This document shows positions 1 to 9,705 of a stretch of 64,000 nt of DNA, piece by piece (positions within the stretch are counted from its first letter, which is position 1; the number at the start of each line of letters is the position of its first letter). Source of the DNA: Candidatus Enterococcus testudinis (GTDB taxonomy: Bacteria; Bacillota; Bacilli; Lactobacillales; Enterococcaceae). The notes beneath the pieces were generated by a model, which searched no databases, had not been told where the DNA came from, and was given only the letters and a program-made list of their open reading frames with translations. The translations under genes and the position numbers were made by a program. The stretch lies in contig NZ_NGKU01000001.1 in NCBI RefSeq assembly GCF_002140915.1, forward strand, positions 2,737,166 to 2,801,165, in the 5' to 3' direction.

Positions 1-364
1 CATGTTTTTTGATTTTTCCTGAGATATAATCGTCGATCGAGGTACAAACAACCAGCCCTGTCTGGCTGCGGCCTGCCATCGTCAATTGATACAAATAATA
101 AGCAGGCTGCGCGTCTTGCAATAACCAGCCAGATTCAAGAAACGCTGTCAAATTGGCTGCTGCCTTTTGATAGACCTGAGAATCATAGGGATCGATTCCT
201 GGCAAATCAATTTCAGAACGGTCGATATGGAAATAACTATACGGGTTACCCGCTGCATATTCAGCTGCTTCTTGCGAATTTACCACATCGTAAGGCAATT
301 CTGCCACTTGTTCAGCCAATTCGGCTTGTGGACGAATGGCTTTAAAAGGATAGACTTTGACCAT
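1..364 (-). CDS. DUF1015 family protein, N-terminal part (cut by window edge)
   Basis: The reading frame starts with an ATG whose last base overlaps the serA stop codon and runs off the left edge, giving about 121 residues. It begins MVKVYPFKAIRPQ and continues with LPYDVVNSQEA and NPYSYFHIDRSEIDLP, which is the typical N-terminus of DUF1015 proteins. These are about 400 residues long when complete, so roughly two thirds is missing here. The biochemical function is unknown. In many Bacillota this gene follows serC and serA, and the start-stop overlap here implies translational coupling and a link to serine or phosphoserine metabolism. That link is inferred from position only. Confidence 0.85.
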   Translation of the reverse strand, partial: MVKVYPFKAIRPQAELAEQVAELPYDVVNSQEAAEYAAGNPYSYFHIDRSEIDLPGIDPYDSQVYQKAAANLTAFLESGWLLQDAQPAYYLYQLTMAGRSQTGLVVCTSIDDYISGKIKKH

Positions 365-1548
365 TAATAGCCCACCTCCTGATTCTTGATCACCCGCACG
401 CGGACGATATTTTCATTGGCCCGCAATTTATCAGCTAATTCCTTTAATAATGCTTCATCGTCCGAGGCAACATCCACTAATGTATAAGCAAAATCATCCC
501 GGCTGCGATTCAACATATTGTCGATATTGATGCCGCACTCAGCAATGATTGAAGAAATTTGCCCTAGCATGTTAGGTACATTGCGATTGATGATCGTGAT
601 CCGATACGGTGAATTGAAGGCCATCTCCACTGTTGGAAAGTTGACAGATCGTTTGATCGTACCAAATGCCAAAAACTTCTTCAATGTTCGCGCAGCCATT
701 TTGGCACAATTGACTTCAGCTTCTTCTGTCGAAGCGCCCAAATGCGGTAACACTAACACTTTTTCGTTATGAAGCAATTGTTCATCCGCAAAATCAGTCG
801 TGTACCCTGCCAAACGGTTTTCTGCCAATGCTTGTAAAATCGCGTCTGTGTCGACGATTTCCTTACGAGAAAAATTAAAGATCTTCGTCGTAGGTTTCAT
901 TTTGCTGATTTCAGCAGCCCCGATCAACCCGCGTGTATTTTCCATCAAAGGAACGTGGACAGTGATGAAATCACACGTAGAAAATACTTCCGCAATATCA
1001 TTGGCCCGCTTCACACGACGAGATATCGTCCAAGCAGTATCCACAGAAACATACGGATCGTATCCAACAACTTCCATTCCCAAACGATAGGCATCATTGG
1101 CAACCATTGCGCCAATTGAACCTAACCCTATGATTCCTAACTTTTTGCCTTCTAATTCAGTACCAGCAAATTGGCTTTTGTTGGCCTCTGCTTGTTCTTC
1201 CACATCGGTGCCATGTAACGTTTGCACCCACTGTGCGCCTTGAATGATTGGGCGAACACTCAACAATAAGCTGGCAACAACCAATTCTTTGACCGCATTG
1301 GCATTGGCACCTGGTGTATTAAAGACAACGATGCCTTTTTCGGTACATGCTTGAACAGGAATATTATTGGTGCCTGCACCCGCACGGGCAACACCTAGAA
1401 CACTCTCAGGAAAATCGTAATCATGTAATTTTTGACTCCGCAACAAAATACCTTGTGGCTGATCACTTTGATTGATTGCATAGTTTTCTTGCTCTAAACG
1501 TGCTAAACCTTCTGGAGCAATGGCATTGAATGTTTTGATTTGGAACAT
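364..1548 (-). CDS. serA: D-3-phosphoglycerate dehydrogenase
   Basis: Catalyses the NAD-dependent oxidation of 3-phosphoglycerate to 3-phosphohydroxypyruvate, the first step of serine synthesis, in the cytoplasm. The 394-residue protein has the catalytic and NAD-binding domains of the 2-hydroxyacid dehydrogenase family (GLGSIGAMVAND around residue 142), the family arginine and glutamate segments (ARAGAGTNNIPV, DFADEQLL), and a short C-terminal ACT domain from about residue 315 (YRITIINRNVPNMLGQIS). It is the short SerA form without an intervening domain. It starts one base after the serC stop and overlaps the next gene, so the three genes form one operon. The ACT domain suggests possible serine feedback control. 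Confidence 0.96.
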   Translation of the reverse strand: MFQIKTFNAIAPEGLARLEQENYAINQSDQPQGILLRSQKLHDYDFPESVLGVARAGAGTNNIPVQACTEKGIVVFNTPGANANAVKELVVASLLLSVRPIIQGAQWVQTLHGTDVEEQAEANKSQFAGTELEGKKLGIIGLGSIGAMVANDAYRLGMEVVGYDPYVSVDTAWTISRRVKRANDIAEVFSTCDFITVHVPLMENTRGLIGAAEISKMKPTTKIFNFSRKEIVDTDAILQALAENRLAGYTTDFADEQLLHNEKVLVLPHLGASTEEAEVNCAKMAARTLKKFLAFGTIKRSVNFPTVEMAFNSPYRITIINRNVPNMLGQISSIIAECGINIDNMLNRSRDDFAYTLVDVASDDEALLKELADKLRANENIVRVRVIKNQEVGY

Positions 1549-2628
1549 TTATTTGACCTCCGCTTCGAATGATTGCATAAATGCCACTAACGCTTGAACA
1601 CCCTCAATTGGGAAGGCATTGTAGAGACTTGCACGCATGCCGCCGACTGAACGATGCCCTTTCAAATTCTCAAAACCAGCTTTAACCGCTTGTTCATTGA
1701 ATTGGCGATCCAGTTCTTTATCACCTGTAACAAATGGAATATTTGTCAATGAACGACTGTCTTCGGCTACTGGACTGCGAAAGAGTGATGAGTCTTCGAT
1801 CGCTTGATACAACAAGCCTGCTTTTTTTCGGTCTTGTGCAAGAATTTCTGTCACACCGCCCAAGTCCTTGATCCATTCAAAGACCAATTTGGCAATGTAA
1901 ATCGCATAGGTTGGCGGTGTGTTGTATAACGAATCATTTTTGGCTTGCAAGCGATAATCAAGCATTGGGGCAAAAATCGCTTCATCGTTCAATAAATCAT
2001 CTCTGATGATCACGACAGTCAATCCCGCTGGTCCAATATTCTTTTGTGCGCCTGCGTAGATTACACCAAAATCAGTTACTCGATAGTCATTGGCTAAAAT
2101 ATTTGAAGACATATCTGCCACGATTGGCACACGCCCTGTGTCAGGAATCGTCTGAAAAGCCGTCCCTTCGATCGTGTTGTTGGTCGTAATATGCACATAC
2201 GCCGCTTCTTGGTCAATCGTACTTGTACTGATGTCTGGAATATACGTAAATTGTTTGTCCGCACTAGATGCAATCACTTCAACCGTAACATCTTCAATCG
2301 CCTGAGCAGCTTCGATCGCTTTTTGCGACCAAGAACCAGTGTTGACATACAAGGCTTTCTTATGACGCGCTAAGTTGAGGGGAATCGCGCTGAATTGTAA
2401 ACTGGCACCACCTTGTAAGAACAACACTTTGTAATTATCTGGAATGGCCATCAATTCACGTAACAAGCGTTCAGCATCTTGAATGATTTCTTCAAATAAG
2501 GAGGATCGATGACTCAGCTCCATCACGGACATCCCACTGTTACGATAATCCAATAGTTCGGATTGCGCTTTCTCCAATACAGTGCGGGGTAATACGGCAG
2601 GACCAGCTGAAAAATTATAGACAGTCAT
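1549..2628 (-). CDS. serC: phosphoserine aminotransferase
   Basis: PLP-dependent class V aminotransferase that converts 3-phosphohydroxypyruvate and glutamate to phosphoserine and 2-oxoglutarate. The 359-residue length is normal. Visible landmarks are the N-terminus [11 protein letters not shown], the motif [21 protein letters not shown] in the PLP-binding region, the Schiff-base lysine in [12 protein letters not shown] near residue 195, and [15 protein letters not shown] at the C-terminus. First gene of the serC-serA-DUF1015 operon. An AAAGGAGAG SD precedes the ATG. No serB phosphatase is nearby. Confidence 0.96.
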   Translation of the reverse strand: MTVYNFSAGPAVLPRTVLEKAQSELLDYRNSGMSVMELSHRSSLFEEIIQDAERLLRELMAIPDNYKVLFLQGGASLQFSAIPLNLARHKKALYVNTGSWSQKAIEAAQAIEDVTVEVIASSADKQFTYIPDISTSTIDQEAAYVHITTNNTIEGTAFQTIPDTGRVPIVADMSSNILANDYRVTDFGVIYAGAQKNIGPAGLTVVIIRDDLLNDEAIFAPMLDYRLQAKNDSLYNTPPTYAIYIAKLVFEWIKDLGGVTEILAQDRKKAGLLYQAIEDSSLFRSPVAEDSRSLTNIPFVTGDKELDRQFNEQAVKAGFENLKGHRSVGGMRASLYNAFPIEGVQALVAFMQSFEAEVK

Positions 2629-2664
2629 ACAAAAATCTCTCCTTTATTGTTAGATGTGAAAACA

Positions 2665-2670
2665 ATTATA
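2665..2670 (-). promoter_or_regulatory. -10 element of the serC operon promoter
   Basis: A perfect TATAAT reads on the minus strand about 37 bases before the serC start, just ahead of an AAAGGAGAG SD. No convincing -35 box is seen 17 bases upstream, so the assignment rests on the -10 box and position. Confidence 0.45.
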
Positions 2671-2743
2671 ACAGATATCCGAGAATGAAAGAAGTCTTAA
2701 AAGAAAAAATGAATTGGAATTTTCAGAAAAAACCACCAATTTC

Positions 2744-3679
2744 CTAACGTTCGGTATTATAGCGTTTTACTGAAAGCCACTTCCCAATCTCTTTATAAAC
2801 CACTTCTTTTCGTTTCTCATTTAAAATTTCGTGACGGCCATTTTCTAGCAAATACACCGTTATGTCAGTATTCTCTTCAAGTTCGTGGGCCAACTGATGG
2901 ACACTTTTCCCATAATGCCCGACGGGATCTTGATCACCGGAAATCAGGAGCAGCAGCAACTGCCGATCAATCGTGTGAAGTTGCTTGCGATTGCTAGCCG
3001 TTTTCGTCAGTTCAAATAAATCACGATAGGCAGACAATGAAAAATGAAACTGCGTCTGGGGATCTTGCAAATAACTATCGACTTGCGCTGTATCGCTGGA
3101 TAACCAATCCTTTGTGGTCCTTTTGGGTTTGAATCGCTGATTATGTTTGCCAAACACCAATTGGTCCATCAGTTGATAGGGCCATTGATACGTTGCAAAT
3201 GGTGCGAGCAACCGCGTCACCATTTGTCCGCTCTTCATTAAGAAAGCTGGTTCCATGGTTGTCCCCATGATGATTGCGCCATTCAAAGGACGGGGTTGCC
3301 GGAAAAGATAGTTGCGCAAAACCAACGACCCCATACTATGACCCAAAATAAAGTAAGGACAGTTTGGAAAACGTGCGGCAGCGAAGTCATGCACCAATGC
3401 ACAATCATCGACCAACACGCGCGCACCATACTTGTCGCCAAAATGACCATACGCCTCCTTCTTACTAGCTGTCTTGCCATGACCCACATGATCATGGCCG
3501 ATCACGGCATACCCTAAAGAAACAAGATACGTGGCAAAATCGTGATATCGATCAATATGTTCGACCATACCATGGATCAGTTGTACCACACCAACTGGTT
3601 TGGTCTCTGGTAACCACGATTGGACATATAGCCTATCCCTTCCATTGGATGATTGGATGGATTCACTTGATTGATTCAT
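2744..3679 (-). CDS. alpha/beta hydrolase, monoacylglycerol lipase/lysophospholipase-like
   Basis: A 311-residue serine hydrolase of the Hydrolase_4 (monoacylglycerol lipase/PldB-like) group. Landmarks are the oxyanion segment VVQLIHGMVEHIDRY, GHDHVGHGKT, the nucleophile elbow GHSMGS (serine near residue 117), the acid segment ISGDQDPVG, and the terminal catalytic histidine in ENGRHEILNE. It has no signal peptide, so it is probably cytoplasmic and acts on glycerol esters or lysophospholipids. It has its own -10 box (TATAAT on the minus strand at 3709-3714) and SD (AGAGGTG), so it is transcribed alone, between the serine operon and the glycan operon. The exact substrate cannot be told. Confidence 0.88.
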   Translation of the reverse strand: MNQSSESIQSSNGRDRLYVQSWLPETKPVGVVQLIHGMVEHIDRYHDFATYLVSLGYAVIGHDHVGHGKTASKKEAYGHFGDKYGARVLVDDCALVHDFAAARFPNCPYFILGHSMGSLVLRNYLFRQPRPLNGAIIMGTTMEPAFLMKSGQMVTRLLAPFATYQWPYQLMDQLVFGKHNQRFKPKRTTKDWLSSDTAQVDSYLQDPQTQFHFSLSAYRDLFELTKTASNRKQLHTIDRQLLLLLISGDQDPVGHYGKSVHQLAHELEENTDITVYLLENGRHEILNEKRKEVVYKEIGKWLSVKRYNTER

Positions 3680-3763
3680 CAGGCACCTCTTTCAATATGT
3701 TTTCCTCTATTATACATGATGACATACAGAATGTTCTGATGAAAAAAGTCTATGTTTGTTCCA

Positions 3764-3800
3764 CAAAAAATAGACATACACCACAAGGATCTATGTCTAT
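3764..3800 (-). terminator. intrinsic terminator of the glycan operon
   Basis: Inverted repeat ATAGACATA/TATGTCTAT (3770-3778 with 3792-3800) followed on the minus strand by six T residues. It lies just after the stop of the last GH2 gene. Confidence 0.85.
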
Positions 3801-3826
3801 CTCTCGTTATCAGTTATAGGAAATCA

Positions 3827-5602
3827 TTATTTCGTTCGTCGCTGGTTGATTGTTTTGATTGCTGTCAGATCCACCTTAGATACTCTTTGAGGATCGAGCA
3901 AACCATTGACCTCTTGTTCGACATCCGTAAGTTGCGTATAGCAGTAACCGGTGATATACGGCAAATCTTGAATGGCTTGGTGAATCGCATCAAATCTCGC
4001 CATAAAGGCCGCTTCATCTTTGACTTGCTTGCCATAACCCCAATCTTGATCAGAATCTGTCGTAAATGCAATCCCGCCAAATTCAGAAATCATGATTGGT
4101 TGCCCTTGATAATGGTAGCCATGGGCAAATGCAAACCAATCATTATTGAACATTTGCTGGTTGGTCACAATCGCTTCTTTATCGGCATAACGCTTGCTCA
4201 ATAGTGCCCCGACTTCTTCATAATCATGTAGCGTCAAAATATCTGAAACAGTATGCTCCCAACCATCATTGGTAATCACCGGACGCATGCTATCGATAGA
4301 CTTGGTCAAGTGATAGATTCCCTCAGTCAATTGCTGCGGTTTTTGCAACGAATGGATGCCTTTGACACCCCACGATTCATTGAAAGGCACCCAGGTAATC
4401 ACCGATGGATGATTGTAATGCTGCCAGACAATGGATGTCCATTCTTTGGTCAGGTTCCGGATTGCTGTGTCATTAAAGGTATACGTTGACGGCATTTCAA
4501 CCCAAACCAGCAAGCCCATTTGATCACAGAGGTATAAGAAACGCTCATCTTCAATTTTTTGATGTTTTCTTACTCCGTTATACCCCATTTCAAGCACTCG
4601 TTCTACATCAATTTTCATTGCCTCGATTGAAGGCGGTGTAATGCCAGATTCTGGCCAATACCCTTGGTCTAAAATCAGACGTTGATAGAGTTTTTCATTA
4701 TTTAATAAAATTTGTCCTTCTTCGATTGCGATTTTACGCATCCCGCAATAACTACGCACTTCATCGATGACCTGCATATTTTGATCAAGCAATCTGTACT
4801 CGATATCATATAGATCCGGATGATGCGGATGCCACACTTTCGTCCCCCAACAAGCATCTTCTCGGACCCTTGTGTCCAAATAGATCGGCGCATGGTCATG
4901 GGTCAGGGCAGTGATTGATTTACTGACGAGCTCGTCGTTAAAGCGCAGTGTGATTTCTACGTACAAGTCATCTGCAAACAAGGTCGAGTCACTTCCTCGT
5001 TTTCTCACTTGTGGTTCAAACATCATTTGATCATGATCCAAATCCGGTGTGACTTTGACGCTATCTAAAGAATACACAGGTGTGTTTTCAAGCCAGACCG
5101 ACTTCCAGATTCCAGTCGTTTGCACATACCAACACCCGAAATTATCTTTTAGCCAACGTTGTTTTCCTCTCGGCTGATCACTTGCCAATGAATCTTCTAC
5201 CCGGATGACCAACTGATTGTCTCCCGTACGTAACTCACTGTCGATCAGGAAAGAAAAACGGCTATAGGCACCTTGATGCCGGCCTATTTTTTGTCCATTG
5301 ACCCAAACTTCTGTTACATAATCTACCCCTTCAAAATGTAGCGTGACCAGTTGATCGGCGTTGGCTTGAAATGTTCTTTGATACCACAAAACAGCGTGAT
5401 GACTTTCATCGTGAATACCACTAGCCTCGGTTTCATAGGTAAATGGCACGTTGATGTCCTGTTGCTGTTCAAATCCTTGAAACCAGTTTTCTTTTTTGCC
5501 TATATTTTCATCATCAAAAGCAAACGCCCATGTTCCGTCTAAAGAAGTCCACTCTCGACGAATAAATTGAGGCCGCGGATGTGTCATTGGATCGATTTTC
5601 AT
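3827..5602 (-). CDS. glycoside hydrolase family 2 protein (beta-galactosidase/glucuronidase-like)
   Basis: A 591-residue GH2 enzyme with an N-terminal sugar-binding jelly roll (WTSLDGTWAFAFDDE, VLWYQRTFQ, VWVNGQKIGRHQGAYS), an immunoglobulin-like middle domain (about 180-290), and a TIM barrel. The acid/base glutamate is in VPFNESWG (E409) and the nucleophile in MISEFGG (E507). There is no signal peptide, so it acts in the cytoplasm on imported oligosaccharides. It is shorter than LacZ and resembles compact GH2 enzymes whose specificity (galactoside, glucuronide, arabinopyranoside) cannot be read from sequence. The start follows GAGGAG, which overlaps the end of the GH43 gene, implying coupling. 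It is a paralogue of the GH2 gene at 7044-8837. Confidence 0.9.
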   Translation of the reverse strand: MKIDPMTHPRPQFIRREWTSLDGTWAFAFDDENIGKKENWFQGFEQQQDINVPFTYETEASGIHDESHHAVLWYQRTFQANADQLVTLHFEGVDYVTEVWVNGQKIGRHQGAYSRFSFLIDSELRTGDNQLVIRVEDSLASDQPRGKQRWLKDNFGCWYVQTTGIWKSVWLENTPVYSLDSVKVTPDLDHDQMMFEPQVRKRGSDSTLFADDLYVEITLRFNDELVSKSITALTHDHAPIYLDTRVREDACWGTKVWHPHHPDLYDIEYRLLDQNMQVIDEVRSYCGMRKIAIEEGQILLNNEKLYQRLILDQGYWPESGITPPSIEAMKIDVERVLEMGYNGVRKHQKIEDERFLYLCDQMGLLVWVEMPSTYTFNDTAIRNLTKEWTSIVWQHYNHPSVITWVPFNESWGVKGIHSLQKPQQLTEGIYHLTKSIDSMRPVITNDGWEHTVSDILTLHDYEEVGALLSKRYADKEAIVTNQQMFNNDWFAFAHGYHYQGQPIMISEFGGIAFTTDSDQDWGYGKQVKDEAAFMARFDAIHQAIQDLPYITGYCYTQLTDVEQEVNGLLDPQRVSKVDLTAIKTINQRRTK

Positions 5603-5606
5603 ATGG

Positions 5607-7013
5607 TTACTCCTCGTCTAATTGAATAATTTCCAAGCGATCGACTTGAACAGTATCAATGCCAATTTCAGATGCAAGGATGATTTCCTCTACACCTTCA
5701 GCCAATGATAGTCGAACTTGAACTGGTTGGTAATACTGAGATGGATGCATCTGGGTGGTATGCACTGAATCCATGTTGCTGATATTGAATTGGATCGGCG
5801 CTGATAAAGACAGATAATCAGGTGCTTTCACATAAGCAATCACAGTATATGCACCGGCTTTGTCAATTTGAGCTTTAAAAATCAGCTGATCGTTGGTTGA
5901 TTCAAATCCAGAAACAGCCTGCTTCGAAAGGGCGGTTTCATCATCAACCATCGTGAGGTCGCCTTTTTTCTCGGCATCAACAGCGGCCAAGCGCAAGCGC
6001 TTTGCTTCTCCCGTCGGTAGTGTCTGCGTTTCCCACTCATCTAGCGGTTGGTCGATTATGATTTTGCCATCATTTTCCCAGTCAAACGCTTGCAGACGGA
6101 TCGAACGTTGCCATCCTGAGTGATTCCAACGTGCCGCATGATAGATCAGCCAGTCCTCAGAGCCATCCTTGGATTTGGCAAATCCATTATGACCAGGCCC
6201 AAACACTGTGTCTGTTTGCTGGAAAATCGGCTCGGTTTCCTTGGTCCAATTGTCTTTGACTAACGGATCATCCTCAAGCGCCATCGTCAGCAATCCTAAC
6301 GCATAATCATTGTCCCAACTGCCACTAGCAGAATAAACGAGATTCACCGTTTGCTCTTTAATGATGACCTGAGGCGCTTCATTGATCAACGGCGTTTGCT
6401 TCATTTCCCAGTCATATTCAGGTGCAGAGAGCAATTGCTTTTCTCCTCGTACCGAAGTAGGAGAAGTCATTTCTGCGATGTAGATATCTTGGGCCACGTT
6501 CTCATAGCCCGCCCAACCAGACCAGATAAAATAGTTGGTCTCACCTAGTGTCAGCACTGTCCCGTCGATGGCAAATTTATCGTCCATTCCCGCTATTTCT
6601 TCTAAAACCCACTCCTCAGAATATGGGTCCGCCTGATTATTGACCAACGCATACATCCGATGGGTCTCTGACGGCTTGTTAGCGGCAAAATAGACGATCC
6701 ATTGCCCTTCTATATAATGAAGTTCAGGTGCCCAAATATTTTCGAGGCCTGCTGGCATTTCCCAAATGACTTTTTCTTCTCCGACTGCGACATCCGTCAA
6801 TTGTTTAGAACGCCAAAGTGTCAAATTATTGCCTGTTGTTTTGGTATAGTAATAAAAATCATCTGTCTGCAGCACCCACGGATCCGCGCCATCATTATCG
6901 ATAATAGGTGTGAAGTCATCCACGACCGTGTGTTCAGTCGCACCGCTGCCACACCCACTGACGCTCATTGTTGTTGCAACGATAAAACCCAATAAAAAAC
7001 CCCTTTTCTTCAT
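5607..7013 (-). CDS. surface lipoprotein, glycoside hydrolase family 43 with C-terminal carbohydrate-binding domain
   Basis: A 468-residue lipoprotein: signal peptide MKKRGFLLGF with lipobox SVSGC (Cys21), so it is tethered outside the membrane. A five-bladed GH43 propeller spans about 35-335; the catalytic triad is visible as D44 in DGADPW, D150 in FAIDGT and E212 in INEAPQ, with GPGHNGF as the usual later motif. Residues from about 345 to the end form a beta-sandwich like CBM6/35 modules (AGAYTVIAYVKAP, VQVDRLEII). GH43 enzymes release arabinose or xylose from arabinans, arabinoxylans or galactans. It sits between two cytoplasmic GH2 genes in one operon, suggesting extracellular trimming before uptake. 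The exact substrate is unknown. Confidence 0.9.
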   Translation of the reverse strand: MKKRGFLLGFIVATTMSVSGCGSGATEHTVVDDFTPIIDNDGADPWVLQTDDFYYYTKTTGNNLTLWRSKQLTDVAVGEEKVIWEMPAGLENIWAPELHYIEGQWIVYFAANKPSETHRMYALVNNQADPYSEEWVLEEIAGMDDKFAIDGTVLTLGETNYFIWSGWAGYENVAQDIYIAEMTSPTSVRGEKQLLSAPEYDWEMKQTPLINEAPQVIIKEQTVNLVYSASGSWDNDYALGLLTMALEDDPLVKDNWTKETEPIFQQTDTVFGPGHNGFAKSKDGSEDWLIYHAARWNHSGWQRSIRLQAFDWENDGKIIIDQPLDEWETQTLPTGEAKRLRLAAVDAEKKGDLTMVDDETALSKQAVSGFESTNDQLIFKAQIDKAGAYTVIAYVKAPDYLSLSAPIQFNISNMDSVHTTQMHPSQYYQPVQVRLSLAEGVEEIILASEIGIDTVQVDRLEIIQLDEE

Positions 7014-7043
7014 TCATCGTCTCCTTTTTGTCTTCTTGAATGG

Positions 7044-8837
7044 CTAATCGACTTGAGGCACATGAAACTGATCATTGATTTTTTTGATTGCAGCCAATGG
7101 CACTTTCGGTTGGCGATCATAAGTAAGCAAGCCATTGATTTCTTGTTCCACATCTGTGATTTGCGTGTAACAATAGCCCCATAATCCCACTGATTGATAC
7201 ACAGCCGACATGATTCTTTGATAATCTTTGAGAAAGTCCGCTTCATTATCAGCTGAGGTATAGCCCCAACCGGGTTGTCCTGATACATCAAAACCGATGC
7301 CGCCAAACTCAGTCAATAGGATAGGTTGACCTTGATAAGCAAAGTCTTTGGCGAAGACAGGCCAAGCAGAAGTCATTCTTGACACTAGATTTTCTCTTGT
7401 GCTGAGGGACCGTTTGAAATACGCGTATTTCTCAGGCTCTTCTTCTGTCCCATGCGCATAATTGTGCAACGCACAAATATCGGTTTCGGTCATCGCCCAG
7501 CCATCATTTGAAATCACCAAGCGACTCGGATCTAACGCATGGATAAAATGATACATCGCTTGTGAGAAATGTTGCTGTTGGCGATCATGACCAATCAAAG
7601 GAACACCCCAACTTTCGTTGATTGGCACCCAAGTCACAATTGAGGGGTGGTTGCTGTCTCTATCTACGATCTCCGTCCATTCATGCATCAAGCGAGAGGC
7701 AGATCGTTCATTATAAATCGCTGGCGCAGCACATTCTCCCCAAACCAGATAGCCCAGTTTATCCGCCCAATATAAAAAGCGCGGGTCTTCCGTTTTCTGA
7801 TGTTTGCGGCAACCATTGAAGCCCATTTCTTTTGCCAGCAAGATGTCTTGGCGAAACGCTTCATCTGTCGGTGCTGTCAGCAAACCGCTTGGCCAATACC
7901 CTTGATCTAAGACTAATTTTTGATAATATGGTTTGTTATTCAAGTAGACCATGCCATTTTCTGTGTGAACCTTACGCATCCCAAAATAACTGTTTATCGT
8001 ATCCAGTGTTTTCTCATTTTGTTTGAGGGTAAATTGAATATCGAACAACTGGGGATTTTCAGGTGTCCAAGACCAACCATTGTTATGGAAGTTCGTTCTA
8101 AAGATATATTCTTGATATAATTCAACATCCAAGACGACCTTCGCTTCATTGATCAAAACAGATCCTTTGGCAACATCTGTCTTGCCAAAGGTGATGTTGT
8201 AGTCCAAAGTTAATGCACTGACTATCTTACTCACTTCGGCAGTGATTTCAATTTTCCCATCATCAAATCGAGGAACCAACTTCGTTTTTGCCAAATGGAC
8301 GTCTTGCACCACTTCTAACCAGACCGTCTGCCAAATCCCTGTAGAATTTGTATACCAAATCGCCGCTGATTCTGCTTCCCAGAATTGTTTGCCGCGAGGG
8401 GTACTTTCATCATCATGACGGTCATAGGCACGGACGGATACCCGTTGTTTGTCTCCAGGATTCAGCTGATGTGTAATATCTACAGCAAATGATGTATGTC
8501 CACCAATGTGGTTTTTGACATGCTGTCCGTTGACATAAATATCCGCTTCATAGTCGACTGCACCAAAATGCAGAACAACCCGTTCTTCTTTAGTGGCTGC
8601 CACTTCAAATTCCCGCATATACCAGACAATGTCATGGGGCGTACGGTCACCGATGCCACTTTCTGCACTTTGATAGACAAATGGTACATTGATTGTTTGT
8701 TGATAGATCGTTGGGTCATCAAACCAGCCATTTTGCACACCTTGATCTTCATCATCATACATAAATAACCATTCACCATTTAAGTTCATCCACGCATCGC
8801 GGACAAATTGTGGTCTTGGATATTCTGTTCTGTTCAT
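7044..8837 (-). CDS. glycoside hydrolase family 2 protein
   Basis: A 597-residue cytoplasmic GH2 enzyme. I chose the ATG at 8837 because GGAGG lies five bases ahead; an upstream in-frame ATG at 8849 would make the SD part of the coding sequence. Domains are as in the paralogue at 3827-5602: jelly roll (WMNLNGEWLFMYDDED, IYVNGQHVKNHIGGH), central sandwich, TIM barrel. Catalytic residues are E408 in VPINESWG and E510 in LLTEFGG. The two GH2 proteins share order and many motifs (LVLDQGYWP, VRKHQK/CRKHQK) but are clearly diverged, so they probably act on different linkages of one glycan. First enzyme gene downstream of the ABC permeases. Confidence 0.9.
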   Translation of the reverse strand: MNRTEYPRPQFVRDAWMNLNGEWLFMYDDEDQGVQNGWFDDPTIYQQTINVPFVYQSAESGIGDRTPHDIVWYMREFEVAATKEERVVLHFGAVDYEADIYVNGQHVKNHIGGHTSFAVDITHQLNPGDKQRVSVRAYDRHDDESTPRGKQFWEAESAAIWYTNSTGIWQTVWLEVVQDVHLAKTKLVPRFDDGKIEITAEVSKIVSALTLDYNITFGKTDVAKGSVLINEAKVVLDVELYQEYIFRTNFHNNGWSWTPENPQLFDIQFTLKQNEKTLDTINSYFGMRKVHTENGMVYLNNKPYYQKLVLDQGYWPSGLLTAPTDEAFRQDILLAKEMGFNGCRKHQKTEDPRFLYWADKLGYLVWGECAAPAIYNERSASRLMHEWTEIVDRDSNHPSIVTWVPINESWGVPLIGHDRQQQHFSQAMYHFIHALDPSRLVISNDGWAMTETDICALHNYAHGTEEEPEKYAYFKRSLSTRENLVSRMTSAWPVFAKDFAYQGQPILLTEFGGIGFDVSGQPGWGYTSADNEADFLKDYQRIMSAVYQSVGLWGYCYTQITDVEQEINGLLTYDRQPKVPLAAIKKINDQFHVPQVD

Positions 8838-8860
8838 ACTTACCTCCATAAAAAATCATT

Positions 8861-9694
8861 TTATTTTATTCCACTTTGCAATGACATCGATTCCATAAAA
8901 CTCTTTTGCGCAACTAAATACAACAAGAAAGTTGGAATCAACGCTAAAATGGCCCCCGCCGTTCCTACACCAGGATACGTCATATATTGACCTTGCAGTA
9001 ATTGCAAGCCAGGAGTGATTGGCAACATGTCAATATCACTCATAACAATTGAAGGCCAAAGAAAATCATTCCAAGACCCAGTAAAACTAAACAAAGCAAC
9101 CACTGTAAGCACTGGCTTGATTAGTGGTAAGATAATATGATAAAAAATCTGAAACTCATTCGCACCATCAATGACAGCTGACTCATCCAGTTCTTTAGGA
9201 ATTCCTAAGATAAACTGACGAACCAAAAAAATATTGTATACACCCGCTGCCCCCGGAACGATGACCGCCAAAAATGTATTGGTCCACCCCAATGTGTCTA
9301 CTATCTTGAAATTTGGTATCAAGTTAACAACACCTGGAAACATCATCGTTGCAAGCAAAAGCGCAAAGATCAAATCTCTGCCTTTAAATGTTAATCTGGT
9401 ATAACCATATGCAGCAAAAGATACAATAACCATAACCAACACCGTATGAGATGTTGAAATAACCATCGAATTTAAAAACCATCGAAAAACTGGTGATGAA
9501 TCATTCCCTTGCAGTAAGCCGCTAAAGTTTGAAAGTGTCCATTCTTGCGGTAGCAGACTAAACCCTAGTTTTTGAATTTCTGCGTCCGATTTGAAAGAAG
9601 TGAAAATAGCCCAAATCAATGGAAAAATCCAGACAATACAAACAATGGTCAACAATATAAAAGCAATCCTTCTACCTATTTTGTTTTCTCTCAT
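8861..9694 (-). CDS. ABC sugar transporter permease (MalG/LacG type)
   Basis: A 277-residue CUT1-family inner-membrane permease with six predicted membrane segments and the EAA loop near residue 180 (ELDESAVIDGANEFQIFYH, ending IILPLIKP), which docks on the ATPase. It pairs with the MalF-type permease just upstream (11-base gap) and the binding lipoprotein at 10748-11989 to import an oligosaccharide. No ATP-binding subunit is encoded in the operon; in lactic acid bacteria these systems usually share an MsmK/MalK ATPase, which is an inference here. Confidence 0.93.
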   Translation of the reverse strand: MRENKIGRRIAFILLTIVCIVWIFPLIWAIFTSFKSDAEIQKLGFSLLPQEWTLSNFSGLLQGNDSSPVFRWFLNSMVISTSHTVLVMVIVSFAAYGYTRLTFKGRDLIFALLLATMMFPGVVNLIPNFKIVDTLGWTNTFLAVIVPGAAGVYNIFLVRQFILGIPKELDESAVIDGANEFQIFYHIILPLIKPVLTVVALFSFTGSWNDFLWPSIVMSDIDMLPITPGLQLLQGQYMTYPGVGTAGAILALIPTFLLYLVAQKSFMESMSLQSGIK

Positions 9695-9705
9695 CTTTCA
9701 TCCTC

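Noticed and set aside
2671-2743. Weak hairpin downstream of the lipase gene as its terminator
   Set aside because: The GGAAATTGG/AATTCC arms are interrupted and no good T run follows on the minus strand; not strong enough to list.
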